A program made the translations under genes and the position numbers. From Streptomyces antimycoticus (GTDB lineage: Bacteria > Actinomycetota > Actinomycetes > Streptomycetales > Streptomycetaceae), in contig NZ_BJHV01000001.1 in assembly GCF_005405925.1 (NCBI RefSeq), positions 806,001 to 870,000 on the forward strand: DNA of 64,000 bases, given 5' to 3'. Under the pieces are notes generated by a model, which was given only the letters and a program-made list of their open reading frames with translations, was not told where the DNA came from and did not search any database. Of the stretch, positions 34,773-44,136 are shown piece by piece (within the stretch, counting starts at the first letter, position 1; each line of letters begins with the position of its first letter).

Positions 34773-36327
34773 TCAGTCCACCGGCTGGAGCCCGGTGATG
34801 TGCAGGGCGTACACCAGGTCGTGGATTCCGGAGCCGGTGGTGAGCAGGTCACGGCTGAGCAGGTGCTCGGCGGCCCGCAGATGGGCCCTGACGGTGTTCC
34901 GGCTGCGACCGAGATGGCGGGCGGTCCGCTGGGCGTCGGTGTTCGCGTCGATCCAGGCGCACAGGGTGGCGTACAGATCGCGGCCACGGGTGTCCTGGAG
35001 CGGGCGGAGGAATTCCCGCGCCCAGGCCTGTGCGGGCTCGGTGCGGAAGAGCTCGTCCAAAGTGGGCTCCGGCCGCCCGCGCTCGGCGCCGAAACCGCCG
35101 TCCGGCTGCCCTCCGGCCAGGCAGAAGGCCAGGTCGAGGGCGGCCCGGATGCGCACATCGCCCAAGTCCAGGCCGAGGGTCGTCTCCACCCGGCTGAGGT
35201 GGTGGGAGACGGTGTTGCGGCTGATGTCCAGCAGCCGGGCCACGGCGGACCGGGGAAGGTGACGGCGAGCCGGGTGATGTCGAGGGTGGCCCTCGGGTGG
35301 ATCCCAGTGGCCGCAGCAGGGCACGGGCCCAGGTGCCCGCCTCCGTATGGGGCAGCAGCGGCACCAGGGGTGTCCGGCCGAGATAGGCGGCCACCCGCTC
35401 GGGCGTATGGCGCGCCGCGGCCAGGGCGTGCAGGGCCTGGCCGTACGCCTCGGCCGTCGCGCCGAGCGGATACGGGCTGCTGATGCCCAGTGCGTACTGC
35501 GGGTTGTCCCGCACCAGGCGACGCAGCACCGCGCCCTGGCCTTGGGTCACTTCGGGGCCGTCGGCGGAGACATGGCCGGAATCGTGGGTGGCGTCACCAT
35601 CCGCCTGATCGGCGGACTCGTTGTCGGACCCGTCGGCTACGAGACAGATGAGGTGTTCCTTGAAGGCCGGGCAGTGCACCATCAGACCCGTGCCGTGGTA
35701 GCCCGAGCCATCCTGGTAGGTCTGCGCCAGCCGGTCCCGGTCCTCCGAGGGGCAGTGCAGCAGATAGACGCGCAGCCGCTCGGCGTCCAGCAGCGCGGGG
35801 ACGGCGCCGGTGGTCATCCGGCGGGCTAGGGTGAGGTCTCCCGCCAGCAGAGCGCTGAACACGGCGAACCGCAGTTGCCGCGCCTTGTACTGATAGCCGC
35901 GGAAGGTGGTGTCCGCGTCCTGCGCCCGGTCCAGGAGCGCGATGAGGCTCCCGGCGTGCGAGACCAGCGACGCCGCTTCGCGGGTGGGCGCCGAGGTACC
36001 GGCCACCACCAGGACGGGGCGTGGCGGGCGGGGGCCGAGCGCCTCCAGACGCACCTGAAAGGCGCCGCTCTCGGTGACCGCCGCGGCCATCTGACCACCG
36101 GCCAGCCGGGACAGCGTCGGCTCGAGCGAGGGCAGGATCTGGCGCGGAAAGCGCGCCGTGGCGGTCTCGACCGCGCCCGTGCTCCCGACCAGCGCGACAT
36201 CGGCGTCGATCTGCCGGCCCAGCCAGTCGAGAACCGCCCGCGGATCCGCTCCGGTCCCCCGGCTCATCTGCCGCCGCACCTCGTGCAGCAACTCGTCCAG
36301 CCGCCCGGTGTGCGCCCGTGTCTCCAC
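34773..36327 (-). CDS. PucR-type regulator with two tandem C-terminal HTHs, frame interrupted
   Basis: About 518 residues when repaired. The long N-terminal sensor part is followed by two similar HTH_30-type helices: AVARLLDISRNTVSHHLSRVE and, about 110 residues later, RTARHLGRSRNTVRAHLRAAEHLL. Such proteins are metabolite-responsive transcription factors. I use the GTG at 36327, which has GGGAGGAG upstream. The frame breaks twice within 40 bases (35290-35292 and 35252-35255); between the breaks a third frame reads ATLDITRLAVTF, which joins both flanks smoothly. No obvious target is next to it. Confidence 0.75.
35252..35255 (-). other. Frameshift in PucR-type regulator (run of 4, 5 expected)
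   Basis: The run GGGG on the plus strand (CCCC in the coding strand) is one base short; five would give VTFPRSAVARLL. Confidence 0.75.
35290..35292 (-). other. Second frameshift in PucR-type regulator (run of 3, 4 expected)
   Basis: Run CCC on the plus strand. One more base would join GSTRG to ATLDITRL. Less certain than the others because the exact position of the missing base is ambiguous. Confidence 0.6.
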
Positions 36328-36568
36328 AGCAGTGCTCCTCCCCACCCCCCGCGGTGCGCCATACCGCGCGGACCGATCGGCGGTCCGCGCACCCGCCGTA
36401 CTTTATGACCGGTTCACGGAACCTCGTGAAGTGCCGGGGACAGCGGGCCGGTTCCGCGAGGCGGGCCTGGCGGATGGGGAGGTGTCCGCGCAGGCCAGGG
36501 CGGTGCGTGGGGGGCGCGGCGGGGCTGTTAGGTTGACGTGCCCAATTGAACGGGGAAAAGGAGATCAC

Positions 36569-37045
36569 GTGCGCAAGGCAGTGCACATGGCGATCACTTC
36601 GGTCATCGTCGGTCTTGTCGTCAGCGGCTGCGGAGACAGTGACGACGGGAAGAAGGAATCGAAGCCGAGCGGCGAAGCCACCCAGACCGCCCAGCAGTCG
36701 CCGAGCTCGAGCCCGGCTGCCCAGGGCACGATCATCGAGCGTTCGGCCGGGTCCTGGAAGTCCATCGTGGCGGCGAAGTCCGACGACGCCCTGGCGACCC
36801 TCACCATCGCGGACGGCAAGGTCACGGCGAAGGGGCCGAAGCTCGACTGCACCGGCACGCTGAAGTCCGGCCAGAAGGGCGCCGAGGACAAGCCTTCCCT
36901 GACCCTGTCGTGCAAGGGCGGCAGCGACGGCGGCCGGGGCGAGGGCACCGTGGGGATGAAGGGCGACGACGCCCTGGCGATCAACTGGAAGGGCCCCGAG
37001 GGCGGCTTCGGCGGTCCCGTCGACAGCTTCCGCCGGGCGGGCTGA
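36569..37045 (+). CDS. Small lipoprotein of unknown function
   Basis: A 158-residue lipoprotein. The signal MRKAVHMAITSVIVGLVVSGC ends in a lipobox with Cys 21. A Ser/Gln/Ala-rich linker follows, then a beta-rich domain containing GTIIERSAGSWKSIVAAKSDDALATLTI and two cysteines (LDCTGT, LSCKGG) likely to pair. GTG start at 36569 behind AAAAGGAGA. I do not recognise the domain. The lysine-rich codon choice stands out mildly from its neighbours. Confidence 0.85.
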   Translation: MRKAVHMAITSVIVGLVVSGCGDSDDGKKESKPSGEATQTAQQSPSSSPAAQGTIIERSAGSWKSIVAAKSDDALATLTIADGKVTAKGPKLDCTGTLKSGQKGAEDKPSLTLSCKGGSDGGRGEGTVGMKGDDALAINWKGPEGGFGGPVDSFRRAG

Positions 37046-37060
37046 GCCTCAGGCACGCGC

Positions 37061-37095
37061 AGGCCACCGCGGGCGGGCAACAGCCGTGGTGGCCT
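37061..37095. terminator. Hairpin terminator between convergent genes
   Basis: A 12-bp stem, AGGCCACCGCGG (37061-37072) with CCGTGGTGGCCT (37084-37095), has one G-T mismatch. It lies between the lipoprotein and TetR stops. There is no strong T tract, as is common in streptomycetes. Confidence 0.65.
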
Positions 37096-37147
37096 CCCCA
37101 GCCGCGGTGGCCGAGCGGAGGACGACGCGCATGACGTGGCCACGGAC

Positions 37148-37755
37148 TCAGCCCACCGAGCGGAACAGGCCCTCCAGCGCCCTCGCCACCTGGTCGGCCG
37201 ACAGCGGGTCGTCGACACCGCCCATCGCGTAGATGCCCCGGTCCAGTTTGATGCCGCGTGTCATCGCGCCGAGCAACGTGGCCAGTTCGGTGCCGCGCAG
37301 GGCGGGCCGGTGCCCGGCCCGGTCGAACAGCCCGTCCAGCATGGTGCCGATGCGGCGGCTGAACCTCTTCTCGTGTTCCACCAGCGCGGCGGCGGCATCG
37401 CCGTCCCGGAGCGCCATCAGCCGGAATTCGAGGTGGATGAAGACCCACCGGACGTCCAGGTGCTCGCCGTTGAAGATCTCGGCGAAGGTCCGGGCGAGCT
37501 GGGGGCCAGATCCCGTCCGGTGTCCATCTCGGCGATCCGCTCCTGGATGTAGTCGGCGGTGCGGTCGCTGTGCCGCCGGAAGACATCGAGGAAGAGCTTC
37601 AGCTTGCTGTCGTAATTGGAGTAGAAGGCCCCGGTGGTCCTGCCCGCGCACTGGCAGATGTATCCGATCGAGGCCCCGTGGAAGCCGCGTTCGGAGAACG
37701 CCCGCTCCGCCCCGACGATCAGCGCTTCCACGGTCTTTGACCGCTGCGGCGGCAT
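37148..37755 (-). CDS. TetR-family regulator, frame interrupted
   Basis: About 202 residues when repaired. The N-terminal half reads RSKTVEALIVGAERAFSERGFHGASIGYICQCAGRTTGAFYSNYDSKLKLFLDVFRRH, a normal TetR HTH. The C-terminal half in another frame reads ARTFAEIFNGEHLDVRWVFIHLEFRLMALRDGD and LVEHEKRFSRRIG. The break is at 37501-37505. Divergent from a P450 gene, with a strong inverted repeat between them, so it is the likely P450 repressor. ATG at 37755. Confidence 0.82.
37501..37505 (-). other. Frameshift in TetR gene (run of 5, 6 expected)
   Basis: Five G's on the plus strand; six would read GRDLAPQLARTFAEIF. With five, the first frame continues into a Ser/Pro-rich nonsense tail. Confidence 0.83.
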
Positions 37756-37825
37756 CGGTGTGCCCCTCTCCCCCAGTTGTTCGGAAACCTGGCCAGATCC
37801 GTACGGTAGCCGATCCGTCCCCCTG

Positions 37826-37863
37826 TTCAGTAGGGAACCCTATCGGTAGCGTTCCCTACTGAA
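37826..37863. promoter_or_regulatory. 13-bp-arm inverted repeat, probable TetR operator
   Basis: TTCAGTAGGGAAC (37826-37838) and GTTCCCTACTGAA (37851-37863) are perfect complements with a 12-base spacer, midway between the divergent TetR and P450 genes. Two overlapping half-site pairs may be present. Confidence 0.75.
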
Positions 37864-37931
37864 AGCCGCGGCCGACGGCTCCGGGACGTTCGCCCCCGGA
37901 AAGATTCGAGGAATCACGAAGGAGAGCCATC

Positions 37932-39154
37932 GTGAACGCTCCGATGCCCACGACCCATGACGACCTCCGAGACCTCCACGACCTCCCTTCGTATCCGAAC
38001 GAGCGGGACGACTACGTCAACCCGGCACGTGCGCTGCTCACCGGGCCGCCGATCAGCCCGCTGAGGTTCGCCGGCGGCAGCGCCGGCTGGCTGGTGACCG
38101 GGTATCACGAGGCGCGGGAGGTGCTGCGGGACTCCCGGTTCAGCGCCGAGCGCTGGCGTGGCGACGACACGATGCGGAAGGTCCCCGAGTCGGTCCGCCG
38201 GGACCGCAGCAGCGGGGCGGGGTCATTCCTGGCCATGGACGCGCCGGAGCACGGCCGCTACCGGGGCAGCTCACGCGCTACTTCACCGTGCGGCGGATGC
38301 GCGAGCTGGAAGCGCGCGTCGAAGACATCGTTGCCAACCAGCTGGACGCGCTGGAGGCGGCCGGCAAACCGGCCGATCTGGTGCGGCACTTCGCCCTGCC
38401 CATCCCCTCGCTGGTGATCTGCGAGATGCTCGGAGTGCCGTACGAGGAGCGGAAGTTCTTCCAGACCGTCGCCGCGCGGCTGCTCCGCCAGGACCGCACC
38501 GATGAGGAGTTCGTCGCCGGGAAGACCGCACTCGACGACTTCCTGCGCACACTGGTCGAGGCCAAGCGCAAGGAGCCGCAGGACGATCTGATCTCCCTGC
38601 TGACCGCCGTCGACGAGCTCAATGACGTGGAGATCGGCGGTATCGCGGGGCTGCTGCTGATCGCCGGCCACGAGACCACCACCAACATGCTCAGCCTCGG
38701 CACCTTCGCCCTGCTGCGCCGGCCCGAGCAGTTCGAGCGGCTGCGGGCCGACGAGTCGCTCCTTCCGACAGCCGTCGAGGAGCTGCTGCGCTACCTCAGC
38801 ATCGTCAACGCCTTCCCCGTCCGCATCGCGCTGGAGGACGTGGTCGTGGGCGGTGTCACCATCAAGGCGGGCCAGTCCGTGGCCGTCTCGGTCCCGGCGG
38901 TCAACCGGGACCCGGCGCTGGTGGACGACCCGGACACGCTCGACGTCGGGCGTCCCCGCAGCAGCCATCTGGCCTTCGGATACGGCATCCATCAGTGTCT
39001 CGGGCAGCATCTGGCCAGGATCGAGCTGGTGTCGGGCTACCGCGGACTGATCCGCCGGTTCCCGGGGCTGCGGCTCGCCGTGCCCCCGGAGGAAGTCCGG
39101 ATGCGCAGCGACATGATCATCTACGGAGCCCATGAGCTGCCCGTCACCTGGTGA
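37932..39154 (+). CDS. Cytochrome P450, frame interrupted
   Basis: About 407 residues when repaired. The first frame ends in FLAMDAPEHGRYR, and the second continues QLTRYFTVRRMRELEARVEDIV, an ordinary C-helix region. The I-helix motif is IAGHETTTNM, ExxR is EELLRY, and the haem loop is FGYGIHQCLGQHLARIEL with the ligand Cys. No ferredoxin gene is adjacent, so it must borrow redox partners. The break is at 38263-38266. Transcription is probably controlled by the TetR at 37148-37755. Confidence 0.9.
38263..38266 (+). other. Frameshift in P450 (run of 4, 5 expected)
   Basis: Four G's; one more base restores GRYRxQLTRYF. Ten codons later the first frame has lost all P450 similarity. Confidence 0.83.
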
Positions 39155-39217
39155 CAACGCCGGGCGGGATCCGGCCTTCACACAGGCGCCGAACGGGCCC
39201 GGTCTCCGCACAGCCGA

Positions 39218-39261
39218 AATCATCACATGACCTCCACGCACACGGAGTTCATGTGATGATT
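39218..39261. promoter_or_regulatory. Long hairpin with 13-bp perfect arms
   Basis: AATCATCACATGA (39218-39230) pairs with TCATGTGATGATT (39249-39261), with a further 4-bp inner stem (CTCC/GGAG). It lies 64 bases after the P450 stop and 48 bases before the amidase-domain gene. AT-rich arms are unusual here. It could be the P450 terminator or an operator of the next gene. Confidence 0.6.
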
Positions 39262-39308
39262 CGGTGACCCCGGCTCGTCCGGGCCGGGGGTGTGGAGGGG
39301 AAATACAC

Positions 39309-40448
39309 GTGAAGTCAACGACCTTCAGATCCGCCGTGGGGGCCGTGCTGACGGCGGCCCTGTCCGCCGTGGTCCTGCCCGCCTCCGCCGCGAGCGCGGC
39401 GGAGAGCCCGGCGGCGGCCGGCACCGTGGACACCGCGACCGCACAGTCCTTCGGGCGCCTGGCCGACGCGGTGCTGACCCAGCGCACGGCGGCGCTGCTG
39501 GACACCAAACAGTCGGTGCGGCGCGCCGCCCCGCTCGCCGAGAAGAACGTCCGCCTGTCGGCCGGCCAGACCCGGACCGAGGACACCGCGCTGTCCGCGC
39601 TGCGCACCCGCAAGGCGCGGCTCGCGTCCCTGGGCGAGGCGTACACATCCGCCGACACCCGGGTGGCGGTGGACCGGGTGCGGGTCGAGGCCGGGCACGC
39701 CACCGTCCAGGCCACCGAGACCACGACGCTGGCCTACAAGAAGATACGCGGCGACGAGCCCGCGACGACCGGCTTCCAGGCGCACCACCGGCTGAGCTTC
39801 GCCGCCACCGCGGACGGGAAGTGGCAGCTGACCGGCCTCACCTCGACCGACGACGGCCCGCTGGCGGTCAACGAGCCCGCCACGGCGCCGGTGGCGGCGG
39901 CCAGGACGACGGCCCTGCCCGATGCGACGCCCGCCGCCATCTCGGTGCCGTCCCGGCCGCAGACGAAGCCCGCAGGAAGCTACAACTACGCGGCGATGGC
40001 CTCGTACGCCGAGAAGTACTGGCAGAACTACAACCCCGCCTACCGGAAGTTCAACGAGGCCGGTGGCGACTGCACCAACTTCGTCAGCCAGGCTCTGAAG
40101 GCGGGCGGCTGGGCCAACACGTCCGGCGACGCCGAGGACTACCGCAGCTGGTGGTACGACACCTCGTACCAGTCGACGTCCTGGGTGGGCGCCAACGAGT
40201 GGTCGTGGTTCACGCTGGACGCCGAGCGCGCCACCAACCTGGCGAACGTCTACTACATGGGCGTCGGCGACGTCATGCAGATGGACTTCGACAAGGACGG
40301 GTCCAAGGACCACACCATGGTCGTCACCTACCGGAGCTCCAGCGGGGTCCCGTATCTGACCTACCACTCGGTCAACACCTACCGGAAGTCCGTGGCCAGC
40401 ATCATCGCCTCGTACCCGACCTCGGCGTACTACGCCTACCGCACCTGA
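39309..40448 (+). CDS. Secreted amidase-domain protein (Amidase_6 type)
   Basis: A 379-residue exported protein. A signal peptide (FRSAVGAVLTAALSAVVLPASAASA) is followed by a 200-residue helical/NTF2-like N-terminal region and a C-terminal putative amidase domain: YNYAAMASYAEKYWQNYNPAYRKFNEAGGDCTNFVSQALKAGGW, with the Cys of GGDCTNFVSQ as the expected nucleophile, and DHTMVVTYRSSSGVPYLTYHS, with the expected His. The fold is NlpC/P60-like. Cell-wall remodelling is plausible. GTG start behind GGAGGGG. Confidence 0.9.
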   Translation: MKSTTFRSAVGAVLTAALSAVVLPASAASAAESPAAAGTVDTATAQSFGRLADAVLTQRTAALLDTKQSVRRAAPLAEKNVRLSAGQTRTEDTALSALRTRKARLASLGEAYTSADTRVAVDRVRVEAGHATVQATETTTLAYKKIRGDEPATTGFQAHHRLSFAATADGKWQLTGLTSTDDGPLAVNEPATAPVAAARTTALPDATPAAISVPSRPQTKPAGSYNYAAMASYAEKYWQNYNPAYRKFNEAGGDCTNFVSQALKAGGWANTSGDAEDYRSWWYDTSYQSTSWVGANEWSWFTLDAERATNLANVYYMGVGDVMQMDFDKDGSKDHTMVVTYRSSSGVPYLTYHSVNTYRKSVASIIASYPTSAYYAYRT

Positions 40449-40466
40449 TCGGGCCTCCCCGTGACC

Positions 40467-40497
40467 GTGGACCCCGCCCCTCCTGGGCGGGGTCCAC
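40467..40497 (+). terminator. Strong hairpin terminator
   Basis: GTGGACCCCGCCC (40467-40479) pairs perfectly with GGGCGGGGTCCAC (40485-40497) across a 5-base loop, 18 bases after the amidase-domain stop. Confidence 0.85.
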
Positions 40498-40571
40498 CGC
40501 ATTTGCCCCCGGCCAGGGGCGGTATGTCACAGTGGACCACCCCTCCCCTTCTCCTCACCCTTCCGAAAGTG

Positions 40572-41333
40572 ATGCAGTCCACGACGTTCCCTCCCCGCAC
40601 CGCGGATCTGTTCACCCAGGGCCTGGAGGACCGCCCGGGCTCCGCCCTGCTGCGTTTCGGCGCGGCGCGCCGACGCCCGGCCGACCGGCTCAGCTGGTCC
40701 GGCCCCGGGGCCGTGGCCTGGCTCGATGGCTCCCGGGGCCATGTGTGGAGTGTCGGGAAGCCGGTGGCCGCCGCCGGACTGGTGCTGGGCGCGGCACAGC
40801 GCCTTCCCGACGATGTGAAGGAGTTCACGGGTCCCCGCGGCACCGACACCCTGGTCGCCCGCCATCTGCCGATCGCCGATGTGGTCGACTGGGTCTTCCG
40901 CTGGACACCGGACGAGCCGCCCGTCCATCCGGGTGAGGAGCGGGTGGTCGAGCTCGGCGAACGCCACCATGAGGAGCTGCTGGCCTTCCTCCGGGAGCAC
41001 AGCCCGGCTCATTCGACCGGCCCCGGCTCCTCCGGCATCAGCCTGTGGGCCGGGATCCGGGGCGAGGACGGGCGGCTGGTGGCCTGCGGCGCCCTGAGCA
41101 GCCTGCGGGACAGCGGCGCCCCGCTGATGGCGTCCGTGGCGACCGACGCCCGGCAGCGCGGCCAGGGCCTCGGCGCGGCGCTGACCTCGTGGCTCACCCG
41201 GTACGCCGTACGTCGGCACGGCTTCTGCACACTGTGGCAGCTCGCCGACAACGCCCCCGCCGAACGGCTCTACACCCGTCTCGGCTACCGCAACGAGGAC
41301 CTCTGCGTGGCCGCGCGGATCGCCGCGCGCTGA
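40572..41333 (+). CDS. GNAT-family N-acetyltransferase (FR47-like)
   Basis: About 253 residues. The C-terminal half is a GNAT domain: GRLVACGALSSLRDSGAPLMASVATDARQRGQGLGAALTSWLTRYAV, with the acetyl-CoA loop RQRGQGLGAAL, and LADNAPAERLYTRLGYR. The N-terminal half is the variable partner domain of FR47-type proteins. The start is uncertain: ATG 40572 has only a weak ribosome site, while ATG 40524 has AGGGG a few bases upstream. The substrate is unknown. Confidence 0.85.
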   Translation: MQSTTFPPRTADLFTQGLEDRPGSALLRFGAARRRPADRLSWSGPGAVAWLDGSRGHVWSVGKPVAAAGLVLGAAQRLPDDVKEFTGPRGTDTLVARHLPIADVVDWVFRWTPDEPPVHPGEERVVELGERHHEELLAFLREHSPAHSTGPGSSGISLWAGIRGEDGRLVACGALSSLRDSGAPLMASVATDARQRGQGLGAALTSWLTRYAVRRHGFCTLWQLADNAPAERLYTRLGYRNEDLCVAARIAAR

Positions 41334-41487
41334 GCCCGACACCTCGATCCCGAAACCCGGCGCACACCGGCCGGCGGCCGACCCCGTGATGTGATGTCCG
41401 CACGGTGTTCACCGGACGGACACCGAAGCAACGTCAGCACGCCTGCGTACACACACGTCTTCGAGCCGCGAGAGATGGAGTGACGCC

Positions 41488-43995
41488 ATGCCGGGCGCCC
41501 TGTCACGACGTTCCGCCCTGTCCTTCCTGGGAGGGGCGATGGCCGTCGCCGCCACCGGTGGGGACGGCTGGCCGGCGGCCGCGGCCGAGCCCGTTTCCGG
41601 CCCCGGAGCCGCGCCCGGTCCCGCGAGCGGTCCCGCCTCCCGGGTGGACACGCTCATCGGCCGGATGACGCTCGAGGAGAAGGTCTCGCTGCTGCACGGC
41701 GCGAAGGACCCCCACAGCCTCGGGCAGGCGGGCTACACCCCCGGTGTCCCCCGGCTCGGCATTCCCCCACTGCGGCTCGCCGACGGGCCCGCGGGCGTAC
41801 GGGTCGCCCGGCGGGCCACCGCGCTGCCCGCGCCGGTGCTGCTCGCCTCCGCCTTCGACCCGGCCCTGGCGCGGGAGTACGGGCGCGCCATCGGGCGCGA
41901 GGGCCGCGCGCTGGGCCAGGATGTGCTGCTCTCCCCCATGGTCAACCTCATCCGCACCCCGTACGCCGGGCGCAACTTCGAGACCTTCGGCGAGGACCCC
42001 CTGCTCGCCTCCGAGCTGGTGGCCGAGCAGGTGCGTGGCATCCAGGGCGAGGGCCTGATCGCCACCGTCAAACACTTCGCCCTGAACAACCAGGAGCACG
42101 AGCGCGAATCGATCGATGTCGTCGTCGACGAGCGGACGATGCGGGAGACGGAGCTGCCCGGCTTCGAGGCGGCCGTACGGGCGGGCGCCGGGGCGGTCAT
42201 GGGCGCCTACAACAAGGTCAACGGGGCCTTCGCCGGTGAGAGCGAGCCACTGCTGACGGGCGTGCTGCGCGAGGACTGGGGCTTCGACGGCTGGGTGATG
42301 ACCGACTGGCACGCCGCCCACAGCACCGCGGCGGCCCTCGGCGCCGGGCTCGACATGGAGATGCCCGACGGCAAGTACTTCGGCGCCGCCCTGCTCAGGG
42401 CGGTGGCCGACGGGACCGTACCGGAGGCCGAGGTGGACCGCGCGGTCGGCCGTGTCCTGACCGTCATGGACCGCTTCGGCCTGCTGGACGGCGGCGCCCC
42501 ACCGCGGCCCGGCCGGGACCCCGGGGCCGGGGCGCGCACCGCGCTGAAGGTCGCGACGGCGGGCGGCATCCTGCTGCGCAATGAGCACGGAACACTGCCG
42601 CTGACCGGGCCCGCCGCCCGGTCGATCGCCGTCGTCGGGCCCGCCGGCTCCATCCCCTTCGTCAGTGGCGGCGGCAGCGCCCATGTGGTCCCCGACCATG
42701 CCGCGAGCCCGCTGGAGGCGATGCGCGAGCGCGCCGGGAAGGGGGCCCGCGTGGAGTACGCCCTGGGCGAGGATGTGTTCGGCAAGAAGCTGCCCGCCGC
42801 CGCGCTCTCCCCGGCCACCGGGCTGGAGGAGCGGAAAGTGGCGGCGGGGAAGAGCTGGAGCTACGACGGCACCCTCACCGTCGCCGAGGCCGATGAGTGG
42901 ACGTTCGTCCTGCACTTCAGCGGCCCGCCCGCCGGCCGCCCGAAGGTCCTGCTGGACGGCGAGGAGCTGTTCCCGTTCCGGCCCGGCTTGGGCGAGTACT
43001 TCACCGGTGGCTTTCTCAGCGCCGCCCCGGACGGGCTCGCCGTGCGCCGGGCGGCCGTCGCGCTGACGGCGGCGAAGCACCGGCTGAAGGTCACCGCCAA
43101 GGGCGGCGGGGAAGGGCTGACCTTCCGGCTGCGCCGCACCACCTCCGCCACTCGCGCCGCCGATGTCGACAAGGCCGTGCGCGCCGCCCGCGCAGCGCAC
43201 AGTGTGGTGCTCTTCGCCCACGAGGACGCCACCGAGGGCAGGGACCGCACCACCATCGCCCTGCCCGGCCATCAGAACGCGCTGATCGCCGCCGTCACCA
43301 AGGCCAACCAGCGCACCACCGTGGTCCTCAACACCTCCTCGTGCACGTCGATGCCCTGGCTGGACCGCACCGGCGCCGTCCTCCAGATGTACTACCCGGG
43401 CCAGGAGGGCGCCGCCGCCACCACCGCCCTGCTCTTCGGCGACGCCAACCCCAGCGGGCGGCTCACCCAGTCCTTCCCCGTCTCCGACGACCGCCATCCG
43501 ATGGCCAAGGACCCCCGGCGCTACCCCGGGGTGAACGGCCGTGAGGAGTACTCCGAGGGCATCCGGGTCGGCTATCGCTGGTACGACGCCGAGGACGTAC
43601 GGCCGCTCTTCCCCTTCGGCCACGGCCTGTCGTACACCACCTTCGCCTATGCGGGGCTGCGGCTGCGAAGACGCGGAAGCGGGCTGGAGGCGGTCTTCAC
43701 CGTGCGCAACACCGGGCGGCGGGCCGGGGCGGAGGTGGCCCAGGTGTATGTGGGGCCCTCCCCCGAGCTGCCGCTCGACCAGGCCGAACGGGCCCTGGCC
43801 GGATTCCGGCGGGTCCATCTGCGGCCCGGTGAGGCGCGGCGGGTGACCGTGCGGGTGGCCGCCCGGACGCTGTCCTCCTGGGACACCGAACGCCATGGCT
43901 GGGTACTGGGCACCGGGCACCGGACCGTGGAAGTGGGCTCCTCCTCCCGCGATCCGCGGCTGCGGGGACAGATCGAGGTCCGCCACGGGGCCTAG
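41488..43995 (+). CDS. Secreted GH3 beta-glucosidase with PA14 insert
   Basis: An 835-residue exported enzyme. The N-terminus SRRSALSFLGGAMAVAA is a probable Tat signal. The GH3 barrel holds FGEDPLLASELV, KHFALNNQEHERES and the nucleophile Asp in WVMTDWHAAH (codon 42304-42306). The second domain begins LLRNEHGTLPL and is split by a PA14-like insert (SWSYDGTLTVAEADEWTFVLHF). The end is a fibronectin-III-like domain (PFGHGLSYTTFAY, then AGAEVAQVYVG). PA14-bearing GH3 enzymes cut terminal beta-glucose from oligosaccharides. No transporter is adjacent. Confidence 0.95.
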   Translation: MPGALSRRSALSFLGGAMAVAATGGDGWPAAAAEPVSGPGAAPGPASGPASRVDTLIGRMTLEEKVSLLHGAKDPHSLGQAGYTPGVPRLGIPPLRLADGPAGVRVARRATALPAPVLLASAFDPALAREYGRAIGREGRALGQDVLLSPMVNLIRTPYAGRNFETFGEDPLLASELVAEQVRGIQGEGLIATVKHFALNNQEHERESIDVVVDERTMRETELPGFEAAVRAGAGAVMGAYNKVNGAFAGESEPLLTGVLREDWGFDGWVMTDWHAAHSTAAALGAGLDMEMPDGKYFGAALLRAVADGTVPEAEVDRAVGRVLTVMDRFGLLDGGAPPRPGRDPGAGARTALKVATAGGILLRNEHGTLPLTGPAARSIAVVGPAGSIPFVSGGGSAHVVPDHAASPLEAMRERAGKGARVEYALGEDVFGKKLPAAALSPATGLEERKVAAGKSWSYDGTLTVAEADEWTFVLHFSGPPAGRPKVLLDGEELFPFRPGLGEYFTGGFLSAAPDGLAVRRAAVALTAAKHRLKVTAKGGGEGLTFRLRRTTSATRAADVDKAVRAARAAHSVVLFAHEDATEGRDRTTIALPGHQNALIAAVTKANQRTTVVLNTSSCTSMPWLDRTGAVLQMYYPGQEGAAATTALLFGDANPSGRLTQSFPVSDDRHPMAKDPRRYPGVNGREEYSEGIRVGYRWYDAEDVRPLFPFGHGLSYTTFAYAGLRLRRRGSGLEAVFTVRNTGRRAGAEVAQVYVGPSPELPLDQAERALAGFRRVHLRPGEARRVTVRVAARTLSSWDTERHGWVLGTGHRTVEVGSSSRDPRLRGQIEVRHGA

Positions 43996-44083
43996 GCCGG
44001 TCGTGGCCGGAAGCCCCGTCCGCCGTGGCCGAAGTCTCGTCCGCCGTGGCCGCCTTCGCAGAGGATGACTACGCTAGTATGGC

Positions 44084-44107
44084 GCGTGTGCAACTAATGG
44101 CGCACGC
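44084..44107. promoter_or_regulatory. Imperfect inverted repeat upstream of the SDR gene
   Basis: GCGTGTGC and GCGCACGC pair at 7 of 8 positions with an 8-base spacer, just after a TAGTAT box (44075-44080) that may be the -10. Confidence 0.3.
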
Positions 44108-44136
44108 AAGCATTAAGGCATCGACGAAGGAGCGCC

